From Caulobacterales bacterium (GTDB lineage Bacteria; Pseudomonadota; Alphaproteobacteria; Caulobacterales; Caulobacteraceae): a DNA stretch of 36,952 bases. Below the pieces are notes generated by a model that saw only the letters and a list, made by a program, of their open reading frames with translations, was not told where the DNA came from and made no database searches. A program made the translations under genes and the position numbers. The stretch covers positions 1 through 36,952 of the forward strand of contig JACRBD010000279.1 of assembly GCA_016234625.1 (NCBI GenBank), read 5' to 3'. This document shows, one piece after another, positions 23,160 through 31,144 of the stretch (the stretch's first letter is position 1; every line of letters starts with the position of its first letter).

Positions 23160-24416
23160 CTAATACGCCATCCCCTGGGCCACGGCCTTGAGCCGCTCCA
23201 CCGCCGCCAGCTTGTCGTCGATGAAGTCCAGGTCGATCCACCAGTCCTCGACCTCCCGCATCACCTGGCCGACCCGCGGGCCCTTGGGCACGCCGGCGTT
23301 GATCACGTCCTCGCCGGTCAGAGGGAACACCGGCGGAATCCAGGTATCGGCCAGCGGCAGCAGCGCGCGCCACTGGTTGGTGGCGGCCGGACGATCCGAC
23401 GCCGCCCAGGCCAGCTTGACCCGGTCGGCGAAGGCGCGGCCGCCGAGGCGATAGACGGCGCGGCGGGTCTCGCGCGGGCTCATCCAGGAGACGATGCGCG
23501 GCTCCTGCCCGACAGCGGCGACCAGCCGGTCCTTCAGGGCGTTGGACAGGCGCAGCCGCTCGGCGGTGTCCTGCGCCACCTGGGCGTCGTCGGGCAGCAG
23601 GCTGGCCAGCCGCAGTTCCGGATCGACGTCGAAGAAGTGCTCGGACTCGATGCGCACCAGGTTCTCGAAGCGGGTCAGGGCCTTCACCTGTGGCAAAACC
23701 GCCGACAGGACGCTGGTCGCCGCCATCAGCCGCAGGGCGGCGCCGGGATCGGGCGCGGCCAGCAGCTTGAGCAGCTCCTTCTGGGTCCGCTCGGCGGCGC
23801 GGCCCGACAGCATGCCCTTGAGCGCCTTGCAGGCCGCCAGCGCCGTCGGATCGGCGTCGCCCCGGCCGTACCAGGCCTGGAAGCGGAAGAAGCGCAGGAT
23901 CCGCAGATAGTCCTCGCGGATGCGGGTCATGGCGTCGCCGACAAAGACGATGCGACCGGCCCGAGCGTCGGCCACCCCCTCGCCCGTCGGGTCGAAGACG
24001 CGGCCCTCGCCGTCGGCGTAGAGGGCATTCAGGCGGAAGTCGCGGCGCACCGCGTCCTCGTTCCAGTCCTGGGTGAAGGCGACCACGGCCCGGCGTCCGT
24101 CGGTGGAGACGTCCCGGCGCAGGGTGGTGATCTCGTAGGGCTTGCCCTCGCTAACCGCAGTGACCGTGCCGTGGTCGACGCCGGTGGGCACGACCTTGAT
24201 GCCGGCCGATTCCAGCGCCTCGGTGACCTGGTCGGGGGTCAGGGTGGTGGCGATGTCGATGTCGTCGATGGGCTGGTTCAGCAGGGTATTGCGCACGCAA
24301 CCGCCGACGAACCGGGCGCAGCCGGCGTAGCCGCGCGCCTCCAGCGCCTCCATGACCGCGCGGGTCGCGGAAAGCTCCATCCAGGGGCGCACGCCGATAG
24401 TTTCAAACGATGACAT
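23160..24416 (-). CDS. cca: CCA tRNA nucleotidyltransferase / poly(A) polymerase family
   Basis: The product has 418 residues. The class II nucleotidyltransferase head is clear: FVGGCVRNTLL, then DIDIATTLTP with the metal-binding aspartates, RRDFRLNALYAD, and the RIREDYLRILRFFRFQAWYG segment, abbreviated LRILRFFRF. It adds or repairs the 3' CCA of tRNAs. The alphaproteobacterial form may include the poly(A) polymerase activity in other species, which motifs alone cannot exclude. The ATG at 24416 is preferred to a TTG at 24422. It is third in the DUF1285-Nudix-cca run. Confidence 0.93.
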   Translation of the reverse strand: MSSFETIGVRPWMELSATRAVMEALEARGYAGCARFVGGCVRNTLLNQPIDDIDIATTLTPDQVTEALESAGIKVVPTGVDHGTVTAVSEGKPYEITTLRRDVSTDGRRAVVAFTQDWNEDAVRRDFRLNALYADGEGRVFDPTGEGVADARAGRIVFVGDAMTRIREDYLRILRFFRFQAWYGRGDADPTALAACKALKGMLSGRAAERTQKELLKLLAAPDPGAALRLMAATSVLSAVLPQVKALTRFENLVRIESEHFFDVDPELRLASLLPDDAQVAQDTAERLRLSNALKDRLVAAVGQEPRIVSWMSPRETRRAVYRLGGRAFADRVKLAWAASDRPAATNQWRALLPLADTWIPPVFPLTGEDVINAGVPKGPRVGQVMREVEDWWIDLDFIDDKLAAVERLKAVAQGMAY

Positions 24417-24487
24417 AGCCAAGGACTTAGGGCGCCGACCCGGCGGTGAAAAGGCGCAGTTTGGCGTATCCCCGGTCGCCGACGGGT

Positions 24488-25135
24488 TCAGGCGATGGCC
24501 GCGCCGTACAGCCGGTCGTAGAGGGCCCGCAGCATCCCGGCCGTAGCCCCCCAGATCAGCTGGTTCTCCCAGGTCATGGCGTAGAAGTGTCTCCGCTGCC
24601 CGTCGGGCATGTCGTAGTGCCGCCGCTCGTAGTTGGCCGGATCCATTAGAAAGCCGAACGGCGTCTCGAACACCTCGGCCACCTCGTCGGGATTGGGGAT
24701 CAGCGGCAGATCCGGCGGCACGAACCCGACCACCGGGGTCACCAGATAGCCGGTGCCGGTGCGGTAGGGCGTCGACAGACCCGCGAGCGTGACGTGGTGG
24801 GCGCCGAGGCCGATCTCCTCCTCCGCCTCGCGCAGGGCCGTCTGGTGCACGGTCTCGCCGGGGTCCATGCGGCCGCCGGGAAAGGCCACCTGGCCGGTGT
24901 GCCGTCGCAAGGTGTCGGACCGGCGGGTCAGCAGCACCGACAGGCCGGCCTTGCGCTCCACCAGCGCCACCAGAACCGCGGCCGGCTTGACCGGTTCGGG
25001 GACAGGGGGAGCCATCTCCGGGTTCATGTCGAAATCCGACCTGTGCGGGCGGCTCGATCCGGCCGCGTCGCCGATGGGGTCCAGATGCCGGGCGATCCAG
25101 TCGCGCAGCTCGTCCGGCGAGGCCCTGGGGTTCAC
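24488..25135 (-). CDS. Nudix hydrolase, CoA pyrophosphatase type
   Basis: The product has 215 residues. The Nudix box GGRMDPGETVHQTALREAEEEIGL fits GX5EX7REUXEEXGU; its core is REAEEEIG. The preceding LLTRRSDTLRRHTGQVAFPGG region, abbreviated LRRHTGQVAFPGG, is the UPF0035 signature of CoA pyrophosphatases (NudL/NUDT7 type), which split CoA to phosphopantetheine and 3',5'-ADP. The start overlaps the DUF1285 stop by four bases. A conserved chromosomal pairing with cca suggests a housekeeping role. Confidence 0.92.
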   Translation of the reverse strand: MNPRASPDELRDWIARHLDPIGDAAGSSRPHRSDFDMNPEMAPPVPEPVKPAAVLVALVERKAGLSVLLTRRSDTLRRHTGQVAFPGGRMDPGETVHQTALREAEEEIGLGAHHVTLAGLSTPYRTGTGYLVTPVVGFVPPDLPLIPNPDEVAEVFETPFGFLMDPANYERRHYDMPDGQRRHFYAMTWENQLIWGATAGMLRALYDRLYGAAIA

Positions 25136-25701
25136 AGGCGATGCGCCCCGGCGGGGCCGACCGGGAACCAGGCGCCGCCCGACTCCACGCCCATCACCGG
25201 CCCTTCGGCCGTGTCGCGCTCGACGGCCATCTCCACCAGTTCGTAGAACACCGGCCGCGCGATCAGGGCCTCCAGCCCGCGCCGCACATGCAGATAGGGC
25301 CGTGGTTCGCCGGTCCTGCCGTCCATCTCGACGCGGATGGCGTTGCCCGGGCCGGCCTCGACCTCATCGCCGACGTTGGTCTGGAATTTCAGGGTCTCGC
25401 CCTCGCGATCGACGCGGATGGCGATGAAGGGCGAGTCCTCGACGACGATCTTCATCTTCTCCACCGGGGTGACCAGGTGGAAGCCGTCGGGATCCTTGCG
25501 CAGGACAGTGGAGAACAGCCGCACCAGGGCCTCGCGGCCAATGGGCGTGCCCTCGTGGAACCAGACCCCGTCCCGGCGGATGCGGATGTCGATCTCGCCA
25601 CAATGTTCCGGATGCCACAGATGCACCGGCGGCAGGCCGCGACCGGGCGCCTGCTTGGCGGCGGCGATCACGCCTTCCAGACCGGGTTTCGCATCACTCA
25701 T
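25132..25701 (-). CDS. DUF1285 family protein
   Basis: The product has 189 residues. It matches DUF1285 in LPPVHLWHPEHCGEIDIRIR, VWFHEGTPIGREALVRLFSTVLR, and VTPVEKMKIVVEDSPFIA. No catalytic residues are known for the family. The protein has no signal or membrane segment and is presumably cytosolic. It is the first gene of the DUF1285-Nudix-cca operon, an order repeatedly seen in alphaproteobacteria, and translationally coupled to the Nudix gene. Confidence 0.92.
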   Translation of the reverse strand: MSDAKPGLEGVIAAAKQAPGRGLPPVHLWHPEHCGEIDIRIRRDGVWFHEGTPIGREALVRLFSTVLRKDPDGFHLVTPVEKMKIVVEDSPFIAIRVDREGETLKFQTNVGDEVEAGPGNAIRVEMDGRTGEPRPYLHVRRGLEALIARPVFYELVEMAVERDTAEGPVMGVESGGAWFPVGPAGAHRL

Positions 25702-25751
25702 GGCGACAGTGTAGATGCCCCTCGCGCCGGGGAAAGCAATGGCGTGTCAAA

Positions 25752-25851
25752 GGGGACTGGATTTCGTGTCCCCCGGGACACGATTTCCTGTCCCCGTCAC
25801 CCCGGCGCGGGGACAGCCAACGATGTCCCAGGGGACACCGTAAGTAGTCCC
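25752..25851. repeat. GGGGACTGG/GTCCCC palindromic element, copy 3
   Basis: It begins GGGGACTGGATTTCGTGTCC and ends GGGGACACCGTAAGTAGTCC with several nested GGGAC/GTCCC inverted pairs. It lies between two minus-strand genes, directly upstream of the DUF1285 operon. Confidence 0.8.
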
Positions 25852-25854
25852 GCG

Positions 25855-26346
25855 TCACCCGGCCGTCACGAGCCCCGCCAGCCCGTCCGCGCCGCCGTCG
25901 CGCAGGGGCTTGAGCAGCACCCGGCGCTGATCGACCGGCCCCGGCATCCGCACGGCCTTCGCCGGCTCCGCCTCGAAGCCCACGCGGCCGAAATACGGGG
26001 CGTCGCCGACCAGCAGCACGGCCCGCCAGCCGGCCTTCGCCGCCGCGTCGCACGCCCGCTCGACCAGGGTCTGGCCAATCCGGTGTTTCCGCAGCTCGGC
26101 CTCCACGGCGATCGGCCCCAGGAACACCACCGGCTCGCCGCCGATGGTCACCGGCCAGAGGCGCACAGACCCCACCAGCACATCGCCCTCCCAGGCGGTG
26201 AACGACAGGTCGGGGATCAGGCGATTGTTCTCGCGAAGGCGGTCAGCCGCCTTGGCGTGGTGGCCCGGGCCGAAGGCGCGGTCGATGAGGGCGGCGACGA
26301 GCGGCGCGTCGGCGGGCTGCTCGGGGCGATAGGTGATGGCGGTCAT
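25855..26346 (-). CDS. GNAT family N-acetyltransferase (YhbS-like)
   Basis: The product has 163 residues. Typical GNAT elements are the N-terminal YRPEQPADAPLVAALIDRAF, the beta-4 strand VVFLGPIAV, and the acetyl-CoA loop RKHRIGQTLVERA (RxxGxG-like with Ile). YFGRVGFEAEPAKAVRMPGP resembles the YhbS (COG3153) subgroup. The substrate is unknown. It stands alone between a palindromic element and the divergent MFS gene. Confidence 0.88.
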   Translation of the reverse strand: MTAITYRPEQPADAPLVAALIDRAFGPGHHAKAADRLRENNRLIPDLSFTAWEGDVLVGSVRLWPVTIGGEPVVFLGPIAVEAELRKHRIGQTLVERACDAAAKAGWRAVLLVGDAPYFGRVGFEAEPAKAVRMPGPVDQRRVLLKPLRDGGADGLAGLVTAG

Positions 26347-26559
26347 TTCAGGCTCGAAGCGAAAAGGCGGGAACGGCCCCGCGCCTTTCGGCCGGGGGGC
26401 TTAAACGCGCGCTGATCCAGCGCGACGGATCGTTCGTCGGAGGCTGCGCATCGCGCCCTCGTCCTTCATCGCCACAGAGGCGCGCGACTTAGGGCCGGCC
26501 GCCTGCCGCGTCAACGGCTGTTGCGATAGCGTGGCGCGCGGGCGATTGTGCGCCGCCCC

Positions 26560-27825
26560 ATGTCCGACTCCGCCGATCTCCCCGAACCCGACACCTCCTT
26601 CCGCGCCCTGCTGGGCCAGCGCGACTTCGTGCTGTTCTGGCTGTCGCGCTTCGTCGCCGTACTCGGCGTGCAGGTCCAGGGTGTGGCCCTGGGCTGGCAC
26701 ATCTACGCGGTGGCCCGCGACGTCGAGGGCATGGACGTCAAGCGGGCCGCACTGGTGGTCAGCCTCATCGGGCTGGTCTCGTTCCTGCCGGTGCTGCTGC
26801 TGGCCCTGCCCGCCGGGGAGACCGCCGACCGGCACGACCGCCGCCGCATCCTGCTGCGCTGCTACCTGGCCGAGATCGTCGTGGCCGCCGGTCTGGCGAC
26901 GGTGACCTTCCTGGGTTGGGCATCGATCCCGGTGCTGCTGGGCGCGGCCGCCCTGTTCGGCGCGGCGCGGTCGTACTTCTCACCCGCCAGCACGGCGCTG
27001 GGACCCATGCTGGTGCCCAGGCCCCTGCTGCCGAGGGCGATCGCCTGGCAGTCGCTGGCCTGGCAGACCGCTTCGGTCGCCGGCCCGGCCCTCGGCGGGG
27101 TGCTGGTGGCCACCTCCCCGACCCTGTCCTACGCGGTCGCCGCCGTCCTCTATCTGGTCGCCGGAGTCTGCGTCTTTCTGATCCGCGGCAACGCCCAGCC
27201 GGTTGTGCAGCCGGGCTCACGCTGGGCGCTGATGAAGGAGGGGCTGGCCTATGTGTGGAACAACAAGATCGTCTTCGGGGCCATCTCGCTGGACCTGTTC
27301 GCGGTGATCCTGGGCGGGGCGACCCTGCTGCTGCCGGTGTTCGCCAAGGACGTGCTGCATGTGGGCGCGCAGGGGTTCGGCATCCTGCGGGCCGGGCCGG
27401 CGATCGGGGCGGCGGTGGTCGCCTTCTGGCTGGCCAGCAACCCGATCCGCAAGAATGCCGGGATCATCATGTTCTCGGCCGTGGCCCTGTTCGGCGTCGG
27501 CACCCTGATCTTCGGCCTGTCGAAGCTGATGTGGGTCTCCATGGGCGGGCTGATCCTGCTCGGCGGCGCCGACATGATCAGCGTCTATGTCCGCCAGACC
27601 CTGGTGCAGCTGGCCACGCCGGATCACATGCGCGGCCGGGTCGGCACGGTCTCGTCCCTGTTCATCGGCGCCAGCAACGAGCTGGGCGAGTTCGAGAGCG
27701 GCGTCGTCGCCCGCTTCCTCGGCCCTGTGGGCGCGGCGGTGTTCGGCGGCGTGGGCGCCCTGATCGTCACCGGCCTGTGGGCGAAGCTGTTCCCGGAACT
27801 TCGCAAGGCCGACAGGCTTGCTTGA
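26560..27825 (+). CDS. MFS transporter (MFS_3 / EntS-like)
   Basis: The product has 421 residues with about 12 membrane helices. The motif between helices 2 and 3 is AGETADRHDRRRIL, the MFS signature DRxxRR. The second-half equivalent is DHMRGRVGTVSSLFIGAS. Sequence character (RFVAVLGVQVQGVALGWHIY) resembles the EntS-like exporters for siderophores and drugs, but no siderophore gene is nearby, so substrate is open. The ATG at 26560 is preferred over a GTG at 26548. It is followed by a BIME-like repeat. Confidence 0.9.
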   Translation: MSDSADLPEPDTSFRALLGQRDFVLFWLSRFVAVLGVQVQGVALGWHIYAVARDVEGMDVKRAALVVSLIGLVSFLPVLLLALPAGETADRHDRRRILLRCYLAEIVVAAGLATVTFLGWASIPVLLGAAALFGAARSYFSPASTALGPMLVPRPLLPRAIAWQSLAWQTASVAGPALGGVLVATSPTLSYAVAAVLYLVAGVCVFLIRGNAQPVVQPGSRWALMKEGLAYVWNNKIVFGAISLDLFAVILGGATLLLPVFAKDVLHVGAQGFGILRAGPAIGAAVVAFWLASNPIRKNAGIIMFSAVALFGVGTLIFGLSKLMWVSMGGLILLGGADMISVYVRQTLVQLATPDHMRGRVGTVSSLFIGASNELGEFESGVVARFLGPVGAAVFGGVGALIVTGLWAKLFPELRKADRLA

Positions 27826-27833
27826 GTGAGCAT

Positions 27834-27931
27834 GGTGCGTCCTTCGACACGCGCTTCGCGCTGCTCAGGATGACGACCACCAATACGCGTCATCCTGAGC
27901 AGGCCCGCAGGGCCGTGTCGAAGGACGCACC
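27834..27931. repeat. BIME-like cruciform repeat (GCGTCCTTCGA family), copy 2
   Basis: An outer stem of 18 bases (GGTGCGTCCTTCGACACG, 27834-27851, with its complement at 27914-27931) and an inner stem of 15 bases (CTGCTCAGGATGACG, 27861-27875, with 27888-27902) are perfect. Small hairpins (GCGcttCGC; GCCCgcaGGGC) sit between them. It is two inverted copies of one unit. Confidence 0.9.
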
Positions 27932-27999
27932 TTGCCTAACGCTGCGTATGCCGCTTAGACGACGGGAAACTCGCAAAAATCATCCAAGGGAGAGCCATC

Positions 28000-28917
28000 A
28001 TGGGCGTGCTTGAGGGCAAGGTTGTTCTGGTTACCGGCGCCGCGGGCGGCATCGGCAAGGAGTGCGCCCTGCTGGCGGCCCGCGAAGGCGCCAGGGTGGT
28101 GGTCAACGATCTGGGCGGCAGCGTGGGCGGCGGCGACGAGGGCGACGCGGGCCCGGCCCAGCAGACCGCCAACGAGATCAAGGCGGCCGGCGGCGAGGCG
28201 GTGGCCAACTCCGAGAGCGTCACCTCAATGGCCTCGGTCAGGGGCATGATCGAACAGGCGAAGGACACCTTCGGCGGCCTGCACGCCATCATCAACCCGG
28301 CCGGCATCCTGCGCGACAAGATGTTCCACAAGATGGACGACGAGGACTGGGACAAGGTCATCGAGGTGCACCTGCGCGGCGCCTACAACGTCTCCCGCGC
28401 CTCGGTGGAGCTGTTCCGTGACCAGCAGGAGGGCTCCTACGTCCACTTCACCTCGACCAGCGGCTTGATCGGCAACATCGGCCAGGCCAACTACGCCGCG
28501 GCCAAGCTGGGGGTCATGGGCCTCTCGCGGATCCTGGCCATGGAAGGGGCGCTGAAGAACGTGCGCTCCAACATCATCGCGCCGTTCGCCTGGACCCGCA
28601 TGATCGCCACCATCCCGGTCAAGGACGAAGCCTCGGCCCAGCGCGTCGAGCGGATGAAGAACGCCATGCGCGCCGACCAGGTGGCCCAGCTGGCCGTGGC
28701 CCTCGCCTCGCCGGAGGCCAAAGACGTCAGCGGCCAGATCTTCGCCGTGCGCGGCAACGAGGTGATCCTGTTCGACCAGCCCCGGCCGGTGCGCAACATG
28801 GCCAACCTGCAAGGCTGGACCCCCCGCTCTCTGCTCGACGTCGCCTTGCCGGCGATGAAGAACAGCTTCTTCGACGCGGGAGCCTCGGCCTCCGTGTTCC
28901 CCTACGACCCGATCTGA
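28000..28917 (+). CDS. short-chain dehydrogenase, MFE-2-like 3-hydroxyacyl-CoA dehydrogenase type
   Basis: The product has 305 residues. The cofactor loop is TGAAGGIG (residues 12-19). NDLGGSVGGGDEG after beta 2 is typical of the hydroxyacyl-CoA dehydrogenase part of peroxisomal multifunctional enzyme 2. The acid after beta 2 (VVVNDLG) favours NAD. Catalytic Ser152, Tyr165 and Lys169 are present (STSGLIG, ANYAAAK). The structural NNAG motif reads NPAG. It ends ten bases before a thiolase gene, so the pair could do the last two steps of a beta-oxidation of fatty, steroid or aromatic acyl-CoA. GGGAGAG precedes the start. Confidence 0.88.
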   Translation: MGVLEGKVVLVTGAAGGIGKECALLAAREGARVVVNDLGGSVGGGDEGDAGPAQQTANEIKAAGGEAVANSESVTSMASVRGMIEQAKDTFGGLHAIINPAGILRDKMFHKMDDEDWDKVIEVHLRGAYNVSRASVELFRDQQEGSYVHFTSTSGLIGNIGQANYAAAKLGVMGLSRILAMEGALKNVRSNIIAPFAWTRMIATIPVKDEASAQRVERMKNAMRADQVAQLAVALASPEAKDVSGQIFAVRGNEVILFDQPRPVRNMANLQGWTPRSLLDVALPAMKNSFFDAGASASVFPYDPI

Positions 28918-28926
28918 GGAAAACCC

Positions 28927-30123
28927 ATGCGCCGCGCCGCCATCGTCACGCCGATCCGCACCGCCGTCGGCAAGTTCCAGGGCGGGCTCGCCAGCATGAC
29001 CGCCGGGGAGCTGGGGGCCGTGATCCTCAAGGCCCTGGTCGAGCGGACGAAGATCGATCCCGAGCGGATTGACGACGTGATCTTCGCCCAGGGCTACGGC
29101 AACGGCGAGGCGCCCTGCATCGCCCGCTGGTCGGCGCTGGCCGCCGGCCTGCCGCTGAGCGTCCCCGGCTACCAGCTGGACCGGCGCTGCGGCAGCGGCC
29201 TGCAGGCGATCATCGACGCGGCGATGATGGTCCAGACCGGAGCGGCCGACGTGGTCGTGGCCGGCGGCGTCGAGAGCATGAGCAACGTCGAATACTACAC
29301 CACCGACATGCGGAACGGGGCCCGCATGGGCTCGGTGACCATGCACGACCGCCTCTCCCGCGGCCGGGTGATGAGCCAGCCGATCGAGCGCTTCGGGGTC
29401 ATCAGCGGCATGATAGAGACCGCCGACAACCTGGCCCGCGACTACAACATCACTCGCGAGCAGTCCGACGAATACGCCGTCATGAGCCATCAGCGGGCGA
29501 CGAAGGCCTGGGCGGACGGCAGGTTCGACGACGAGCTGGTCAAGGTTGCGGTGAAGCAGAAGAAGGGCGACCCGGTCATCTTCGACCACGACGAGGGCTA
29601 TCGCCCCGACGCCTCCATGGAGACGCTGGGCAAGCTGCGCGCGCTGGAGAAGGACGGGGTGGTCACTGCCGGCAACGCCAGCCAGCAGAACGACGCCGCC
29701 GCCGCCTGCCTGGTGGTCGCCGAGGACAAGCTGGAGGAGCTGGGCCTGGAGCCGATGGGCTGGTTCCACAGCTGGGCCGCCGCCGGCTGCGATCCTTCGC
29801 GCATGGGCATCGGCCCGGTGCCGGCCGTCGAGCGGCTGTTCAAGCGCACGGGCCTTGGCTGGAAGGACATCGACCTGGTCGAGCTGAACGAGGCCTTCGC
29901 GCCGCAGGTTCTGGCGGTGCTCAAGGGCTGGGGCTGGGACGACCGCGACAGGCTGAACGTCAACGGCAGCGGCATCTCGCTGGGCCACCCGATCGGCGCC
30001 ACCGGCGGCCGGATCCTGGCCAACCTGCTGCGCGAACTGCACCGCCGGGACGGCAAGTACGGCCTGGAGACCATGTGCATCGGTGGCGGCCAGGGCATCG
30101 CCGCGGTGTTCGAGCGGGCGTGA
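28927..30123 (+). CDS. thiolase (acetyl-CoA C-acyltransferase)
   Basis: The product has 398 residues, the usual thiolase length. The nucleophile Cys88 is in LDRRCGSGLQA, NEAFAPQ follows near residue 318, the catalytic His354 is in GHPIGATG, and the second Cys384 is in CIGGGQG. All are intact, so it should be active, most plausibly in degradation (3-ketoacyl-CoA cleavage) given the partner dehydrogenase. Acetoacetyl-CoA synthesis is the alternative. The stop shares a base with the next start (TGATG). Confidence 0.94.
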   Translation: MRRAAIVTPIRTAVGKFQGGLASMTAGELGAVILKALVERTKIDPERIDDVIFAQGYGNGEAPCIARWSALAAGLPLSVPGYQLDRRCGSGLQAIIDAAMMVQTGAADVVVAGGVESMSNVEYYTTDMRNGARMGSVTMHDRLSRGRVMSQPIERFGVISGMIETADNLARDYNITREQSDEYAVMSHQRATKAWADGRFDDELVKVAVKQKKGDPVIFDHDEGYRPDASMETLGKLRALEKDGVVTAGNASQQNDAAAACLVVAEDKLEELGLEPMGWFHSWAAAGCDPSRMGIGPVPAVERLFKRTGLGWKDIDLVELNEAFAPQVLAVLKGWGWDDRDRLNVNGSGISLGHPIGATGGRILANLLRELHRRDGKYGLETMCIGGGQGIAAVFERA

Positions 30124-30473
30124 TGGTCGGCGCGTTCATTCGCAAGGCGTTTGGACTGAAGCCGCCCTTCTGGGATGAGCGACTGGCGGTCCGCTTGCCC
30201 GGCAAGTACGTGATTGTCGGCCTGACCTGGCAGAGCTCCGGCGGCGAACGCCTCGAGCAGAAGCATGGCGTGATCATCGAGGCGGACCGTCAGCGGGGCA
30301 TCGCCCTCGAACTCCGCGGCGCGGGACTCGGCGAAATCTACTGGATGCCGCCGCAGACCTCTGCCCTGCAGCCCGCCGAACCAGGAACCTATCGCATGAA
30401 GGGCTCCGGCGACGTGATCGAGAATCCCGACTACCTGGCGACCTGGATGGTTACGCCTCCGCAAGCCGGCTAA
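30123..30473 (+). CDS. small hypothetical protein coupled to thiolase
   Basis: The product has 116 residues and was not recognised. It has an N-terminal basic stretch (VGAFIRKAFGLKPPFWDE), then alternating beta strands (YVIVGLTWQSSGGERLEQ; GVIIEADRQRGIALELRG) suggesting a small beta-rich cytosolic protein. There is no signal peptide or cysteine. The start overlaps the thiolase stop, so it is expressed with the dehydrogenase-thiolase pair. Whether it takes part in the pathway is unknown. Confidence 0.7.
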   Translation: MVGAFIRKAFGLKPPFWDERLAVRLPGKYVIVGLTWQSSGGERLEQKHGVIIEADRQRGIALELRGAGLGEIYWMPPQTSALQPAEPGTYRMKGSGDVIENPDYLATWMVTPPQAG

Positions 30474-30485
30474 GGGTCGGGCCGC

Positions 30486-30770
30486 CTACCCGCCGGTGCT
30501 GTTGCGGGTCAGGTTCGATCGGACGATCGACTGGATGTCGTCCTTGCCGGGGCCGTCCATGCGTTGCCAGTCCCTGCGGGTCATGCACTTCTTCGGCAGC
30601 TGGATGCGGGTGCCGCTGACATCGACGCGCTTGCAGACGATCTGGTCAGCCGGCTTGACCGGCGCCGCAGCCGGCGCGGGCGGGGCCGACGCGGCGGTCG
30701 GCGCCTGGGCCAGGGCCGCCGAAGACATCAGGCCGCCGATTGCAAGGGCCATGAGAGCCGCGCGCATCAT
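30486..30770 (-). CDS. small secreted protein, CK...GTR...KC...W family (downstream paralogue)
   Basis: The product has 94 residues: a signal peptide (MMRAALMALAIGGLMSSAALA), an Ala/Pro linker and a short domain with VCKRVDVSGTRIQLPKKCMT, then a conserved Trp (RRDWQRM) and a terminal LTRNSTGG. Two cysteines 17 residues apart probably form a disulfide. It shares this domain with the protein encoded just upstream, and the start overlaps that gene's stop by four bases. The function of this family, common in alphaproteobacterial periplasms, is not known to me. Confidence 0.75.
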   Translation of the reverse strand: MMRAALMALAIGGLMSSAALAQAPTAASAPPAPAAAPVKPADQIVCKRVDVSGTRIQLPKKCMTRRDWQRMDGPGKDDIQSIVRSNLTRNSTGG

Positions 30771-31078
30771 TGGCCGCACGCCCCGCCAGGCAGGCCGACG
30801 CAGTTCCGGCTCAGGCCGTTGCGGGTCAGGTTGTCGAGACCTTCCTTGGCGCCGTCGGACTTGGCGTCCCATTCGGCCTTGGTCAGGCATATCTTCTGCT
30901 GCGGCACCCGGCTGCCGGTGACCACCAGAATCTTGCAGATCTTGCCGTCCTTGGCGACCGAGGTCTGGGTCGGGGCGGGCGGGCCGTCCGAAGGGGTGAT
31001 GGTCTGGACCGGCTGGGCCATCACCGGCGAGCCGAGCAACACGCACAGGACCAGGGCGGCGATCGAGGGCTTGATCAT
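30767..31078 (-). CDS. small secreted protein, CK...GSR...KIC...W family (upstream paralogue)
   Basis: The product has 103 residues with a signal peptide (MIKPSIAALVLCVLLGSPVMA). The mature domain reads ICKILVVTGSRVPQQKICLT, then KAEWDAK and a C-terminal NLTRNGLSRN. It is the paralogue of the next gene: both keep C-K, G-(S/T)-R, K-x-C and W. Two extra cysteines near the end (RNCVG, GACGQ) are unique to this copy. The ATG at 31078 is chosen because it begins with the signal peptide. First gene of a translationally coupled pair. Confidence 0.78.
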   Translation of the reverse strand: MIKPSIAALVLCVLLGSPVMAQPVQTITPSDGPPAPTQTSVAKDGKICKILVVTGSRVPQQKICLTKAEWDAKSDGAKEGLDNLTRNGLSRNCVGLPGGACGQ

Positions 31079-31144
31079 TTGGGGGTCTCCCGTTCCGTCG
31101 GCGACCAGCGTGATCCGACAAAGGGCCAATGGCAAGCCGGGCGT

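Noticed and set aside
28225-30042. A 605-codon open frame on the minus strand opposite the dehydrogenase and thiolase genes
   Set aside because: It is a complementary-strand shadow caused by high GC. The plus-strand genes have intact catalytic motifs, and the minus translation is a low-complexity Gly/Ala/Arg/His mix.
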